Positions 25,750 to 34,695 of a DNA stretch of 64,000 nucleotides are shown here, piece by piece. The stretch covers positions 61,530 through 125,529 of the forward strand of contig JAFEDS010000011.1 in assembly GCA_018241505.1 (NCBI GenBank), read 5' to 3'. The notes under the pieces were generated by a model that was not told where the DNA came from, searched no databases, and was given only the letters and a program-made list of their open reading frames with translations. The number at the start of each line of letters is the position of its first letter. Positions within the stretch are counted from its first letter, which is position 1. The DNA is from Pseudomonadota bacterium. GTDB taxonomy: Bacteria; Pseudomonadota; Gammaproteobacteria; Steroidobacterales; Steroidobacteraceae. Made by a program: the position numbers and the translations under genes.

Positions 25750-25767
25750 TATATGTTGCAACAAATA
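25750..25767. promoter_or_regulatory. GntR-type operator upstream of the S9 peptidase
   Basis: TATATGTTGCAACAAATA, an 18-base palindrome with one mismatched pair, 50 bases before the peptidase start. It differs by one base from the palindrome at 28811-28828. The core GT-N4-AC symmetry fits GntR-family operators, and a GntR regulator is encoded at the end of this locus. Confidence 0.65.
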
Positions 25768-25816
25768 TCAGGCTATGCTCTGATGGGAGGGTCGACGCAC
25801 ACCGGAGCCTGAGCTC

Positions 25817-27823
25817 ATGCCAAACCCGCCCTTCAGCGCCGAGGATCTGATGCGATTGCGGCGCATCTCGGATCCACAGGTTTCCCCCGATGGACGCTAT
25901 GTCGCCTTCAGTGTGGCCGAGCCTGATCTCGAGGCGAACGCGCCGCGGATGAGCCTGTGGCTGCTGGATCTCGCGAGCAGGGAGCGGGACCCGCAACGTG
26001 TTGATAGCGCCAATGGTTGGAACGGACGGTGGGCCCCTGACAGCCGCGGGTTGTACTTCCTCTCCTCACGCTCTGGCAGCTCGCAAGTCTGGCACCTACC
26101 TATACCAAGCGGCGCGGCAACTCAGGTCACGCGATTGCCGCTCGACGTCGAGACATTCAAGGTGTCCCCTGCCGGCGATCGCCTACTCCTGAGCCTCGAG
26201 GTGTTTCCCGATTGTCCTGACCTGTATGGCACGGCCGCCCGACTCGAGGCTGCCGCCAAGTCCGGACCCCACGGCCAGGTCCATGATCGTCTGTTCATAC
26301 GTCACTGGGACCGATGGAAGGATGACAGGCAGTCGCATCTTTTCAGTCTGGCACTCACCGACGGTACGCATGTCGCTGGCGCCCCGGTTGACCTCAGCGG
26401 CCGGCTCGATGCCGACGTGCCCTCGAAGCCACGCGGTGGCGACGAAGAATTCAATTTCAGTCCGGACGGAACACGCGTGGTCTTTACGGCTCGCATCAAG
26501 GGCGAGGATGAGGCGTGGTCAACCAACTTCGATGTGTTCGAAACGAGTGCTGACGGCCGCGGCGAGCTGCGCAACCTGACGGCAGACAATCGGGCGTGGG
26601 ATGCGGAGCCAATCTACTCCCCGGATGGCCGTTGGCTCGCGTGGAAGGCCATGGACCGTCCGCAGAATGAGGCGGATCGCTTTCATCTCATGCTCAGGGA
26701 TTTACGCAGCGGCCGCGTCGAGTCACTCGCCGGGGATTGGGACCGCTCCATCAGCCGCTTTGCGTTCTCACCGGACAGTCGGCGCATCCTCGCGATCACG
26801 GATCACTTGGGCCAACGGGTGCTATGGAGCCTCGAGCTGAGCACCGGCGAGCCGACACTCGTAACGTCGCAGGGGCAAGTGACAGAGTTCTGTGTAGGCC
26901 CGGAATCGGTCGTATACGGCCTCGCCGCGCTCGATGCCCCCGTCGACCTATATAGCCTCGACGATACCGGCGCAGAGGCGCAGCGGCTCACGCGATTCAA
27001 CAAAGATCTTCTCGGTGCCAGAAGCTTCGGGGATTTTGAGCAATTCAGCTTCCCGGGTTGGAACGGTGAGGTTGTGTATGGCTACGTCATGCGGCCGTAC
27101 GGTTTCGATCCCACGCGCAAGTATCCGCTGGCGTTGCTCGTGCACGGCGGCCCCCAAATGAGCTTCGCGAATGGCTGGAGTTATCGTTGGAATCCACAAG
27201 TCTATGCCGGGTGGGGTTACGCAGTTGTTTTAATCGACTACCACGGCTCAACCGGCTATGGCCAGGCCTTTACCGATTCCATCACGGGAGACTGGGGCGG
27301 CAAACCTCTCGAGGATCTGCGCTTAGGTATGGCGGCTGCCTGTGAGCGCTACACCTGGATCGACGGGCAGCGAGCCTGCGCCATCGGCGCCTCCTACGGC
27401 GGATTCATGATGAACTGGATCGAGGGCAATTGGCGCGATGGCTTCCGCTGCCTGGTCAACTACGCGGGCGTCTTTGACACGCGCGGTCTGTACTATCAGA
27501 CCGATGAGATGTGGCTCGACGAATACGAGTTCGGCGGGCCTCAGTTCCAAGTACCCGAGAGGTACGAAGAGCACAACCCGATCCTGCACGTCGCCAAGTG
27601 GCAAACTCCGATGTTGGTGGGCCATGGACTGCTCGACTGCAATGTGCCGTCTTCTCAAGGCGTGTCCACATTTACAGCGCTCCAGCGCCGGGGCATCGAA
27701 AGCCGGCTGCTGATCTTCCCCAATGAAGGTCACTTCATACTCGGGCCGCGAAACTGCCTCCAGTGGCATGACGAAGTGCATGGATGGCTGGACCGGTGGA
27801 CCCGGCCCAGCGCCACGCCTTGA
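25817..27823 (+). CDS. S9 family (prolyl oligopeptidase/acylaminoacyl-type) peptidase
   Basis: A 668-residue cytoplasmic-looking serine peptidase with no signal peptide. The N-terminal half has repeated beta-propeller words (ISDPQVSPDGRYVAF, FNFSPDGTRVVFTA, YSPDGRWLAWKA, FAFSPDSRRIL). The C-terminal alpha/beta-hydrolase domain has LLVHGGPQMSFANGW, the nucleophile GASYGGFMMNW (Ser526), a probable Asp in GHGLLDCNVP and His in NEGHFILGPRN. Such enzymes release N-terminal or N-acylated residues from short peptides. It has its own GntR-type operator and is convergent with the ureohydrolase gene, whose stop codon abuts it. Confidence 0.9.
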   Translation: MPNPPFSAEDLMRLRRISDPQVSPDGRYVAFSVAEPDLEANAPRMSLWLLDLASRERDPQRVDSANGWNGRWAPDSRGLYFLSSRSGSSQVWHLPIPSGAATQVTRLPLDVETFKVSPAGDRLLLSLEVFPDCPDLYGTAARLEAAAKSGPHGQVHDRLFIRHWDRWKDDRQSHLFSLALTDGTHVAGAPVDLSGRLDADVPSKPRGGDEEFNFSPDGTRVVFTARIKGEDEAWSTNFDVFETSADGRGELRNLTADNRAWDAEPIYSPDGRWLAWKAMDRPQNEADRFHLMLRDLRSGRVESLAGDWDRSISRFAFSPDSRRILAITDHLGQRVLWSLELSTGEPTLVTSQGQVTEFCVGPESVVYGLAALDAPVDLYSLDDTGAEAQRLTRFNKDLLGARSFGDFEQFSFPGWNGEVVYGYVMRPYGFDPTRKYPLALLVHGGPQMSFANGWSYRWNPQVYAGWGYAVVLIDYHGSTGYGQAFTDSITGDWGGKPLEDLRLGMAAACERYTWIDGQRACAIGASYGGFMMNWIEGNWRDGFRCLVNYAGVFDTRGLYYQTDEMWLDEYEFGGPQFQVPERYEEHNPILHVAKWQTPMLVGHGLLDCNVPSSQGVSTFTALQRRGIESRLLIFPNEGHFILGPRNCLQWHDEVHGWLDRWTRPSATP

Positions 27824-28774
27824 CTATCTGCCGTGCCCGGCACGCACCATCGCTCCAATCACATTCATGATGATGTGGCCCGCGGTGATGCACGTGATGT
27901 TGTTGAGGTCGCATGATGGAGTGATTTCGACGATGTCCATTCCAACCAGCGTCCCCTTGCGACACAACCCTTGGATCAAACGGATGGTTTGTGTGTAGGT
28001 GACGCCGCCGGGCTGAGGGCTGGCGACCGCCGGCATGACTGCCGGGTCGAGGCCGTCTGCGTCGATGGTCAAATAGTACCGGCCGCCATTGGGAATCATA
28101 TCGAGAATGGCGCCGATTCCCCGCTCCTGCAGCTCAGCGTCAGTGATGATGTGTGCCCCGTAGCTACGGGCAGCTTGCACTTCTTCTGCGCGGGCACTGC
28201 CGCTCCCCCGCATGCCGATCTGGAAGATCTCGTGTATGTGGTCCATTTCCGAGGCGCGCCGGATGGTGCTGGAGTAACCTTCACGGACACCATTGACCTC
28301 GTCGCGCCAGTCGAGGTGGGCGTCGATGTGAATGAGTGTGATCGGGCCGTGATCGCTCAGCGCGCGAAAAACCGGAATCGGCACCCCATGATCACCTCCG
28401 ATGGTGATTGGGAATGCGCCCGCCGCGAGGATTTTGCGAACGGCTTTTTCCGCAAGGGCGTAGTGCAGCGAGTGCTTGCGCGGGTCGCCCGGAATGTCGC
28501 CTACATCCACGACCTTCGTGGCGCTGCCATCGAAGGGTGTGCCGCCGATGTCGAAGTCCCACCGGTCCAGTGCTTGAGTGATGCGCTCCGACGCGCGACG
28601 CACCGCCGCGGGCGCGCGTGTTTGATCGTTGACCATCTCATCCATGTCGTAAGGATCGCCATACGGCATCCCGATGATCGCAAAGTGCGCGTCGAGCTCA
28701 TCCAGGTTGGGCGCAAATTCAAAGTTGAAGAATGTGGTGTAGGGGCTCTGCGGGCGGGTGGTCAGCACTGTCAT
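27824..28774 (-). CDS. Ureohydrolase (agmatinase/guanidino-acid hydrolase family)
   Basis: A manganese enzyme that hydrolyses a guanidino group to an amine and urea. About 316 residues. Metal-ligand motifs are all present: ITIGGDHGVP, LIHIDAHLDWRDE and TIDADGLDPAVMP. ASPQPGGVTY and MDIVEITPSCD follow. Which guanidino compound is used cannot be read. An upstream in-frame TTG at 28825 falls inside the operator, so I chose the ATG at 28774, which has a GGAG seven bases before it. It is divergent from the CoA-transferase operon and shares its operator. Confidence 0.85.
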   Translation of the reverse strand: MTVLTTRPQSPYTTFFNFEFAPNLDELDAHFAIIGMPYGDPYDMDEMVNDQTRAPAAVRRASERITQALDRWDFDIGGTPFDGSATKVVDVGDIPGDPRKHSLHYALAEKAVRKILAAGAFPITIGGDHGVPIPVFRALSDHGPITLIHIDAHLDWRDEVNGVREGYSSTIRRASEMDHIHEIFQIGMRGSGSARAEEVQAARSYGAHIITDAELQERGIGAILDMIPNGGRYYLTIDADGLDPAVMPAVASPQPGGVTYTQTIRLIQGLCRKGTLVGMDIVEITPSCDLNNITCITAGHIIMNVIGAMVRAGHGR

Positions 28775-28810
28775 TGCCATGCTCCGGTTCAGCGATGCGA
28801 AGCATTCTGC

Positions 28811-28828
28811 TATTTGTTGCAACAAATA
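28811..28828. promoter_or_regulatory. GntR-type operator between the divergent ureohydrolase and CoA-transferase genes
   Basis: TATTTGTTGCAACAAATA, a perfect 18-base palindrome. On the minus strand it lies between a TTGATA (-35) and a CAGAAT (-10) spaced 17 bases, a position that would block transcription of the ureohydrolase. Being central to the divergent gap, it can also control the plus-strand operon. Confidence 0.7.
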
Positions 28829-28873
28829 TCAAAAAGTGATCTACTCAGACCTCATCATTGCGGAAGAGAACGC

Positions 28874-30013
28874 TTGACCAGCAGAGCGCCCCTGCGAGGA
28901 ACCACTGTCGTGGAAATCGGCCACAGCGTCTCAGCCCCGTTTGCAGGCCTGGTCTTCGGGCAGTTGGGCGCCGAAGTGATTAAGGTGGAGCATCCGGACG
29001 GCGGCGATCATGCCCGCGGTTGGGGGCCTGCGATGGAAGACGGCGCATCAGCGCTATTCCACGCGATGAACCGTGAGAAACAGGGCGTGGCGCTCAACAT
29101 GCGTGATGCCAAGGCGCGCGAGTCTCTCCTGCAGTTGATCATGGATCGGGCCGACGTCGTCATCCAAAATCTGCGTCCGCAAAGCGTCGAGGCACTGGGT
29201 TTGGGCGCGGCGGAGCTCACGCGGCGCAAGCCGAGTCTCATCTGCTGCAACTTGTCCGCTTTCGGCGGCGTTGGTGCAATGGGATCCAGTCCGGGCTATG
29301 ACCCGCTCATGCAGGCCTACGGCGGGTTGATGAGCGTGACGGGTGAGGAGGGGCGGCCTGCAGTGCGGATCGGAGTGTCGATTGTTGATATCAGCACGGG
29401 GCTGTGGTCGGTGGTGGGCATCCTCGCGGCCCTTCTCGAGCGAGCGCGCACCGGAGTCGGCGGCATAGTCGACACGTCATTGTATGAGACGGCGCTCGCT
29501 TGGATGGGAGTGCATATCGCCGAATTCTCCGCTTCCGGGATCGAGCCGCGCCGACACGGCTCCGGTGCACCTCAGATTGCCCCGTATGAGATGTTTGAAA
29601 CGGCAGACGGCAGTCTCATGGTGGCGGCAGGCAACGATCCGCTGTTCGCGAAACTGAGCACATTGCTCGGCCGTCCGGGGTGGATCCAACAGGACAGCTA
29701 TCGCACCAACCAGGCACGCGTCGTACACCGCACGCAATTGTCGGCAATGTTGCAGGAAATCTTTCGAACGCAGCCCATCTCACACTGGCGGGAGCGGTTG
29801 AGCGCCGCAGGCATTCCGAACGCGCCTCTGCAATCGGTGGGCGAGGTCGCATCCGCTGCTCAGACCGCTGCACTCGAAATTCTGCAGCAAGTCCCTGAAG
29901 TTGGTTTGACCACGATAGGAATTCCCGTTCGGTTCAACGGCGAGCGGCCGGCGCTGCGACTGCGAGCGCCGCGTCTGGGTGAGCACACTAAGGAACTCGT
30001 GCCAGGAGGCTAA
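28874..30013 (+). CDS. Type III (CaiB/BaiF) CoA-transferase
   Basis: About 379 residues. Transfers CoA between carboxylic acids through an enzyme-bound aspartate. The start region VVEIGHSVSAPFAGLVFGQL and GAEVIKVEHPDGGDHARGWG are characteristic. The expected catalytic Asp lies in VSIVDISTGLWS, and NLRPQSVEALGLG precedes it. I chose the TTG at 28874, which has a GGAAGAG ribosome-binding site. The frame is open much further upstream, but that part runs antisense through the ureohydrolase and does not resemble protein. First gene of the plus-strand GntR-controlled operon, 2 bases before the lyase gene. Confidence 0.9.
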   Translation: MTSRAPLRGTTVVEIGHSVSAPFAGLVFGQLGAEVIKVEHPDGGDHARGWGPAMEDGASALFHAMNREKQGVALNMRDAKARESLLQLIMDRADVVIQNLRPQSVEALGLGAAELTRRKPSLICCNLSAFGGVGAMGSSPGYDPLMQAYGGLMSVTGEEGRPAVRIGVSIVDISTGLWSVVGILAALLERARTGVGGIVDTSLYETALAWMGVHIAEFSASGIEPRRHGSGAPQIAPYEMFETADGSLMVAAGNDPLFAKLSTLLGRPGWIQQDSYRTNQARVVHRTQLSAMLQEIFRTQPISHWRERLSAAGIPNAPLQSVGEVASAAQTAALEILQQVPEVGLTTIGIPVRFNGERPALRLRAPRLGEHTKELVPGG

Positions 30014-30015
30014 CA

Positions 30016-30966
30016 ATGTCAGACGTTCGAGTACGCGAGGTTGGTCTACGCGACGGATTGCAGATTATCGGGACCTTCATGCCCACCGCCGACAAGAAGG
30101 AATGGATTGATCGCTGCGTTGCCGCGGGGTTTCGGGAGTTGGAGATCTGCGCGTTTGTGCCGGAAAAGTACATTCCGCAGTTCCGTGACGCGAACGAAGT
30201 CGCTGTATACGCCAGTGAGCGGCCGTCGCTCCTGCCCGCAGCCCTCGTGCCAAACCTCAAGGGAGCCGAACGCGCGCTGGCTGCCGGTGTCGGAAAGCTC
30301 GTCTGCATCATCTCCGCGACCGAGGCATTCAGCCAGGCAAACCTGCGCCGCTCCAAGGCTCAGAGCATGGAAGAGCTGGCCGCAATTGTGCGGCTGCGTG
30401 ATCGGGCTGCGAATAGCGAGTATCGCGCGATCATCCAGGTCGGGATATCGGTCGCCTTCGGTTGTCCGTTTGAGGGCCGTGTCCCCGATAGTCTCGTATT
30501 GTCTGCCGCGGTGGCCGCTGCGAAAGCCGGAGCAGACGAGATCTCATTGGCCGACACCGCGGGGCAGGGCGACCCCGGCCAGGTACGCCGCGTCTTCCGA
30601 GCCCTTGCGAAAGAGCTGCCGCATCTCTCACACGCCGCGCACTTGCACGACACCCGAGGCACGGGCCTCGCGAACGTACTGGCGGCGCTCGAGGAAGGTG
30701 TGGGCTCGTTCGATGCGTCGATAGCGGGGCTCGGCGGCTGCCCGAATTCGCCGGGTGCCACGGGCAATATTGCGACGGAAGATCTTGTCTTCATGTTGGA
30801 GGCTATGGGGCTCGATACCGGCATCGACGTGCAGCGCCTTCTCGAGATGCGCGCTTTCGTGGCCGAGCGGCTGCCCGAGGTTCGTCTCTTCGGTCACATA
30901 GGCCACGCAGGATTGCCCAAAGGTTTTGTTCCCGCGCACCGGTCAAGGGCGATGCGCGCATCATGA
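30016..30966 (+). CDS. Hydroxymethylglutaryl-CoA lyase family protein
   Basis: A 316-residue TIM-barrel lyase of the HMGL-like group, which cleaves 3-hydroxyacyl-CoA compounds by retro-aldol reaction. The N-terminus has VREVGLRDGLQI (the conserved R-D pair with the metal-binding Asp). Later come ISLADTAGQGDP and AAHLHDTRGTGLANV with the two metal-binding His, and GLGGCPNSPGATGN with the active-site Cys loop. The adjacent type III CoA-transferase would activate its substrate, as in the succinate/HMG-CoA transferase plus lyase pairing. The actual acid is unknown. Confidence 0.88.
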   Translation: MSDVRVREVGLRDGLQIIGTFMPTADKKEWIDRCVAAGFRELEICAFVPEKYIPQFRDANEVAVYASERPSLLPAALVPNLKGAERALAAGVGKLVCIISATEAFSQANLRRSKAQSMEELAAIVRLRDRAANSEYRAIIQVGISVAFGCPFEGRVPDSLVLSAAVAAAKAGADEISLADTAGQGDPGQVRRVFRALAKELPHLSHAAHLHDTRGTGLANVLAALEEGVGSFDASIAGLGGCPNSPGATGNIATEDLVFMLEAMGLDTGIDVQRLLEMRAFVAERLPEVRLFGHIGHAGLPKGFVPAHRSRAMRAS

Positions 30967-32144
30967 TGTTGGATACTGAAACGTCGGTGCCGTTGGGAGT
31001 CGACTGGCCCGAGCTGCGCGAGGCCGTGGCCAGGATCTGCATCCGCTATCCCGGCGAATACTGGCGCCGCCTCGAGGACGAGCAGGCCTATCCCACTCAA
31101 TTCATCGAGGACCTGACACAGGCAGGCTTTCTCGCCGCGTTGATCCCTGAAGCCTATGGCGGAGGAGGGTTGCCGCTACGCGCGGCCGCAGTCATTCTAG
31201 AGACGATCAATCGCCACGGCTGCACCGCCTCACAAGGGCATGCGCAGATGTACATCATGGGGACGCTTCTGCGGCATGGGTCGGAGGCCCAGAAACGTGA
31301 GATCCTGCCCCGGATCGCCTCCGGCGAATGCCGGTTGCAGGCTTTCGGCGTCACTGAGCCCACGACCGGCTCCGATACCACGAAACTGAAAACGCGCGCC
31401 GTTCGCGAAGGCAATCACTACGTCGTGACTGGCCAGAAAGTGTGGACCTCGCGCGCTCTGCACTCCGACCTCATGTTGCTGCTTGCGCGCACAACGCCAG
31501 CCGAGCAATGCCAAAAGCGAACAGATGGCTTGTCCGTCTTCCTGGTCGACATCCGCGAGAGCAGGGGTCACGGCCTGACCATTCAGCCGCTGCAGGCCAT
31601 GTTCAATCACAACACCACCGAAGTATTTTTCGACGGACTCAAAGTTCCCGCGAAGAACCTGATCGGCGAGGAGGGCAAAGGCTTTGGTTATATTCTCGAT
31701 GGTCTCAATGCCGAGCGCACGCTCGTTGCTTCCGAGGCCGTAGGCGACGGGAGGTTCTTCATTGATGCCGCCGTGCGTTATGCCAATGAGCGCATGGTGT
31801 TCAACCGCTCAATCGGCAGCAACCAGGGTGTCCAATTCCCACTCGCGCGCGCTTACGCGGAGTTGGAAGCCGCCGATATGATGGCGCGCCGCGCGGCGGC
31901 GCTGTTCGATGCTGCCAAGCCGTGCGGCAGCGACGCGAATCTTGCGAAGCTGCTCGCCTCCGAGGCCTGTTGGCACGCCGCCGAGGCGGCGCTGCAAACA
32001 CACGGCGGCTTTGCTTTCTCGCGCGAATACGACATTGAGAGAAAATGGCGTGAATGCCGGGTCTATCAAGTCGCGCCGGTTTCGACCAACCTCATTCTCT
32101 CCCACGTCGCGCAGCACGTGTTGGGCCTCGAGCGCTCGTACTGA
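30963..32144 (+). CDS. Acyl-CoA dehydrogenase
   Basis: A 393-residue FAD enzyme that introduces a double bond into an acyl-CoA. FAD and substrate motifs are present: LQAFGVTEPTTGSDTTKLKT, QKVWTSRALHSDLMLLLART, FDGLKVPAKNLIGEEGKGF, and AALQTHGGFAFSREYDIERK. At the C-terminus the usual GTxEI segment with the catalytic Glu reads VYQVAPVSTNLIL instead. The base may therefore come from another position, as in some subfamilies. It overlaps the lyase gene by the 4-base ATGA. Confidence 0.9.
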   Translation: MMLDTETSVPLGVDWPELREAVARICIRYPGEYWRRLEDEQAYPTQFIEDLTQAGFLAALIPEAYGGGGLPLRAAAVILETINRHGCTASQGHAQMYIMGTLLRHGSEAQKREILPRIASGECRLQAFGVTEPTTGSDTTKLKTRAVREGNHYVVTGQKVWTSRALHSDLMLLLARTTPAEQCQKRTDGLSVFLVDIRESRGHGLTIQPLQAMFNHNTTEVFFDGLKVPAKNLIGEEGKGFGYILDGLNAERTLVASEAVGDGRFFIDAAVRYANERMVFNRSIGSNQGVQFPLARAYAELEAADMMARRAAALFDAAKPCGSDANLAKLLASEACWHAAEAALQTHGGFAFSREYDIERKWRECRVYQVAPVSTNLILSHVAQHVLGLERSY

Positions 32145-32171
32145 GCAATCCGCAAGTCACAGGAGCCGTTC

Positions 32172-33422
32172 ATGACCAGTTCCGCGTATACCCTGCCCAA
32201 GCACGGCTTGCCGCCTGAGGAAGTTCTTCAACGTGTCCGGGAGTTCCGCGCCAACGATCCGACGTTCGAGCGCGGCCAAATGACCGCCTACTGCATGATG
32301 GGCTCACACGATCTGCAATCGGTGCTCGAGGGGGCCTACCGGGTTTATTTCTTTCAAAACGCGCTGAAGCGGCGCTTCTTTCCGGGGTTGCGCCAGATGG
32401 AGGAGCAGCTTCGCGAGATGGCCGCGAGTCTGCTGTCGGGCGGCAAACCCGGTGTGCGGGTCAAGTTCACTTCCGGCGGCAGTGAGAGTCTGTTTTGCGG
32501 CTTTCACGCCGCGCGCGAATGGGCGAAAGAGCGGTTTCCGCACATCACTCAGCCGGAGGTGATCGCTCCCTATTCTGCGCATGCGACTATCTCCAAGGCC
32601 TGCCATTACCTCGGGCTGAAGCTGACACGCGTCCCCGTGGGGAAGGACTATCGTGCCGACGTGCGGGCCATGGAGGCCGCGATTGGACCCAACACGATAG
32701 CTCTCGCGGGGTCGGCGCCTTCCTGGCCGTACGGCAAGATCGATCCGATCAGCGAGATCGCCGCGCTGGGTCAGCGGCGCAACCTGTGGGTGCATGTTGA
32801 TGCCTGTGTGGGCGGTTACCTTGCGCCGTTCGTCGCGCGCCTCGGCTATTCATTGCCGGCTTGGGATTTCAGTATTCCGGGCGTGAAATCAATTTCGGCA
32901 GACCTGCACAAGTACGCGTACGCGCCGAAGCCCGCATCGACAATCGCCTACGCTTCGGAAGATCTCCTCAAATATCACAATGTGAGCGCCAGCGATTGGC
33001 CGACTGCAACCTATCTCTCGGAGGGAATGGTTGGGTCGAGGCCGGCAGGCGCGATAGCCGCGACATGGGCCGGCTTCCACTTCCTCGGTGAAGAAGGATT
33101 TCTCGACTACGCGAAGCGCACGATGGAAACGAAGGAGCGCCTGGTTCAAGGCTTGAAGCGGCTGGGCATGCAACCGTGGGATACAGACCTGTGCCTGCTT
33201 CTCTTCGAGACCGCGGAGTTGCCGGCCGAGGCCGTGGTTGGAGCTCTGACCGAGGCCGGTTGGCCCTGCATGGGTACGCAGCGGCCGCCGATGGTCCAAC
33301 TCATTGTCGACCCGCTCGTAGAGAACGTTGTCGATGAATACCTCGTGGATCTCGAGCGCATCCTGCGACAGTTGCGGGGAGGCAAGTCCGTCAAGAAAGG
33401 CGATCTCGGCTACGCCGACTAA
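32172..33422 (+). CDS. PLP-dependent lyase/decarboxylase, copy 1
   Basis: A 416-residue fold-type I PLP enzyme of the group II decarboxylase/sphingosine-phosphate-lyase branch. FTSGGSESLFCGFHAAREWA binds cofactor phosphate, WVHVDACVGGY contains the Asp that pairs with the PLP ring nitrogen, and SADLHKYAYAPKP holds the Schiff-base Lys. The protein begins with a 40-residue leader typical for this group. The next gene encodes a near-twin. The substrate is unknown; in this locus an amine or amino-acid intermediate upstream of the CoA-ester steps seems likely. Confidence 0.88.
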   Translation: MTSSAYTLPKHGLPPEEVLQRVREFRANDPTFERGQMTAYCMMGSHDLQSVLEGAYRVYFFQNALKRRFFPGLRQMEEQLREMAASLLSGGKPGVRVKFTSGGSESLFCGFHAAREWAKERFPHITQPEVIAPYSAHATISKACHYLGLKLTRVPVGKDYRADVRAMEAAIGPNTIALAGSAPSWPYGKIDPISEIAALGQRRNLWVHVDACVGGYLAPFVARLGYSLPAWDFSIPGVKSISADLHKYAYAPKPASTIAYASEDLLKYHNVSASDWPTATYLSEGMVGSRPAGAIAATWAGFHFLGEEGFLDYAKRTMETKERLVQGLKRLGMQPWDTDLCLLLFETAELPAEAVVGALTEAGWPCMGTQRPPMVQLIVDPLVENVVDEYLVDLERILRQLRGGKSVKKGDLGYAD

Positions 33423-33444
33423 CCAACACCGACAGGAGCCGTTC

Positions 33445-34695
33445 ATGACCACTTCTGCTTACACCCTGCCCGAGCGCGGCTTGCCGCCTGATGAAGTGCT
33501 GCGACGTGTCAGGGAGGTCCGCGCGAAGGATCCGGCGTTCGAGCGCGGCCAGATGACGGCCTACTCCATGATGGGCTCGCACGATTTGCAATCGGTGCTG
33601 GAGGACGCCTACGGCATCTACTTTTTTCAGAACGCCCTGATCAGGCGCTTTTTGCCCGGGATGCGGCAGATGGAGGAGCAACTCCGCGCGATCACTACGG
33701 ACCTGTTATCGGGCGGCAAGCCCGGCGTGCGGGTCAACTTCACCTCCGGCGGCAGTGAGAGTCTGTTTTGCGGCTTTCACGCCGCGCGCGAATGGGCCAG
33801 GGAGCAGTATCCGCACATCACCCAGCCGGAGGTGGTCGCGCCGTACTCTGCTCACGCGACCATAACGAAGGCGTGCCACTACCTCGGGCTGAAGCTGACA
33901 CGCGTCCCTGTGGGGAAGGACTATCGTGCCGACGTCGGGGCAATGGCGGCGGCGATTGGCCCCAACACAATAGCCCTCGCGGGGTCTGCGCCTTCCTGGC
34001 CGTACGGTAAGATCGATCCGATCAGTGAGATTGCCGCGCTGGGTCAACGACGCAACCTGTGGGTCCATGTTGATGCGTGTGTGGGCGGCTATATTGCGCC
34101 GTTCGTCGCGCGCCTTGGATATCCGCTACGGGCGTGGGACTTCAGCGTCCCGGGAGTGAAATCGATCTCGGCGGACCTCCACAAATACGCGTACGCGCCG
34201 AAGCCCGCATCGACAATCGCCTATGCTTCGGAAGAGTTGCTCGAGTATCACAATGTGCCTGCGAGCGATTGGCCGAGTGCAACCTATCTCACTGAGGGCA
34301 TGATTGGATCGAGGCCGGCCGGCGCGATAGCCGCCTCGTGGGCCGCATTTCATTACCTCGGCGAAGATGGCTTTCTCGACTACGCGAAGCGCACGATGGA
34401 AACAAAGGAGCGGCTGGTTCAGGGGCTCGAGCGGCTGGGCATGAAGCCGTGGGATACAGAACTTTGCGTGCTGCTCTTCGAGACCGCGGAGTTGCCGGCT
34501 GAGGCGGTGGTCGGGGCTCTCACCGACGCCGGCTGGCCCTGTATGGGCACGCAGCGGCCGCCGCTGGTTCAACTCATCGTCGATCCGTTGGTAGAGAACG
34601 TTGTCGATGAGTATCTCGCAGATCTCGAGCGCATCTTGCAGCAGCTCCGAAGCGGGAAGTCCTTCAAGAAGGGCGACCTCGGCTACGCCGATTGA
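33445..34695 (+). CDS. PLP-dependent lyase/decarboxylase, copy 2
   Basis: A 416-residue near-copy of the preceding gene, with the same Schiff-base region SADLHKYAYAPKP, HVDACVGGY and FTSGGSESLFCGFH. Differences cluster in the first 130 residues (for example around RAITTDLL in place of REMAASLL) and at scattered surface-like sites. The catalytic motifs are unchanged, so both copies look active. Sphingosine-phosphate-lyase-like enzymes work as dimers, so a heterodimer is possible. The start follows the same AGGAG as copy 1. An upstream in-frame extension would run inside copy 1 and was rejected. The stop overlaps the next start (TGATG). Confidence 0.88.
   Translation: MTTSAYTLPERGLPPDEVLRRVREVRAKDPAFERGQMTAYSMMGSHDLQSVLEDAYGIYFFQNALIRRFLPGMRQMEEQLRAITTDLLSGGKPGVRVNFTSGGSESLFCGFHAAREWAREQYPHITQPEVVAPYSAHATITKACHYLGLKLTRVPVGKDYRADVGAMAAAIGPNTIALAGSAPSWPYGKIDPISEIAALGQRRNLWVHVDACVGGYIAPFVARLGYPLRAWDFSVPGVKSISADLHKYAYAPKPASTIAYASEELLEYHNVPASDWPSATYLTEGMIGSRPAGAIAASWAAFHYLGEDGFLDYAKRTMETKERLVQGLERLGMKPWDTELCVLLFETAELPAEAVVGALTDAGWPCMGTQRPPLVQLIVDPLVENVVDEYLADLERILQQLRSGKSFKKGDLGYAD

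Larger units (their letters stand above)
32159..34695 (+). repeat. Tandem gene duplication: two 1264-base units
   Basis: Unit 1 is 32159-33422 and unit 2 is 33432-34695. Each runs from the shared ribosome-binding segment ACAGGAGCCGTTCATGACC to the end of the PLP gene. The proteins align without gaps over 416 residues with about 52 differences counted by eye. The units are separated by 9 bases. Because the leader is duplicated with the gene, the copies arose as one block. Confidence 0.9.

Noticed and set aside
27971-28873. In-frame 5' extension of the CoA-transferase gene (would add about 300 residues)
   Set aside because: The added part is antisense to the conserved ureohydrolase gene and crosses the operator. 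The TTG at 28874 has a good ribosome-binding site and fits the family N-terminus.
33328-33444. Upstream extension of the second PLP gene
   Set aside because: It lies inside the end of the first copy. The duplicated AGGAG and ATG at 33445 mirror the first copy exactly.
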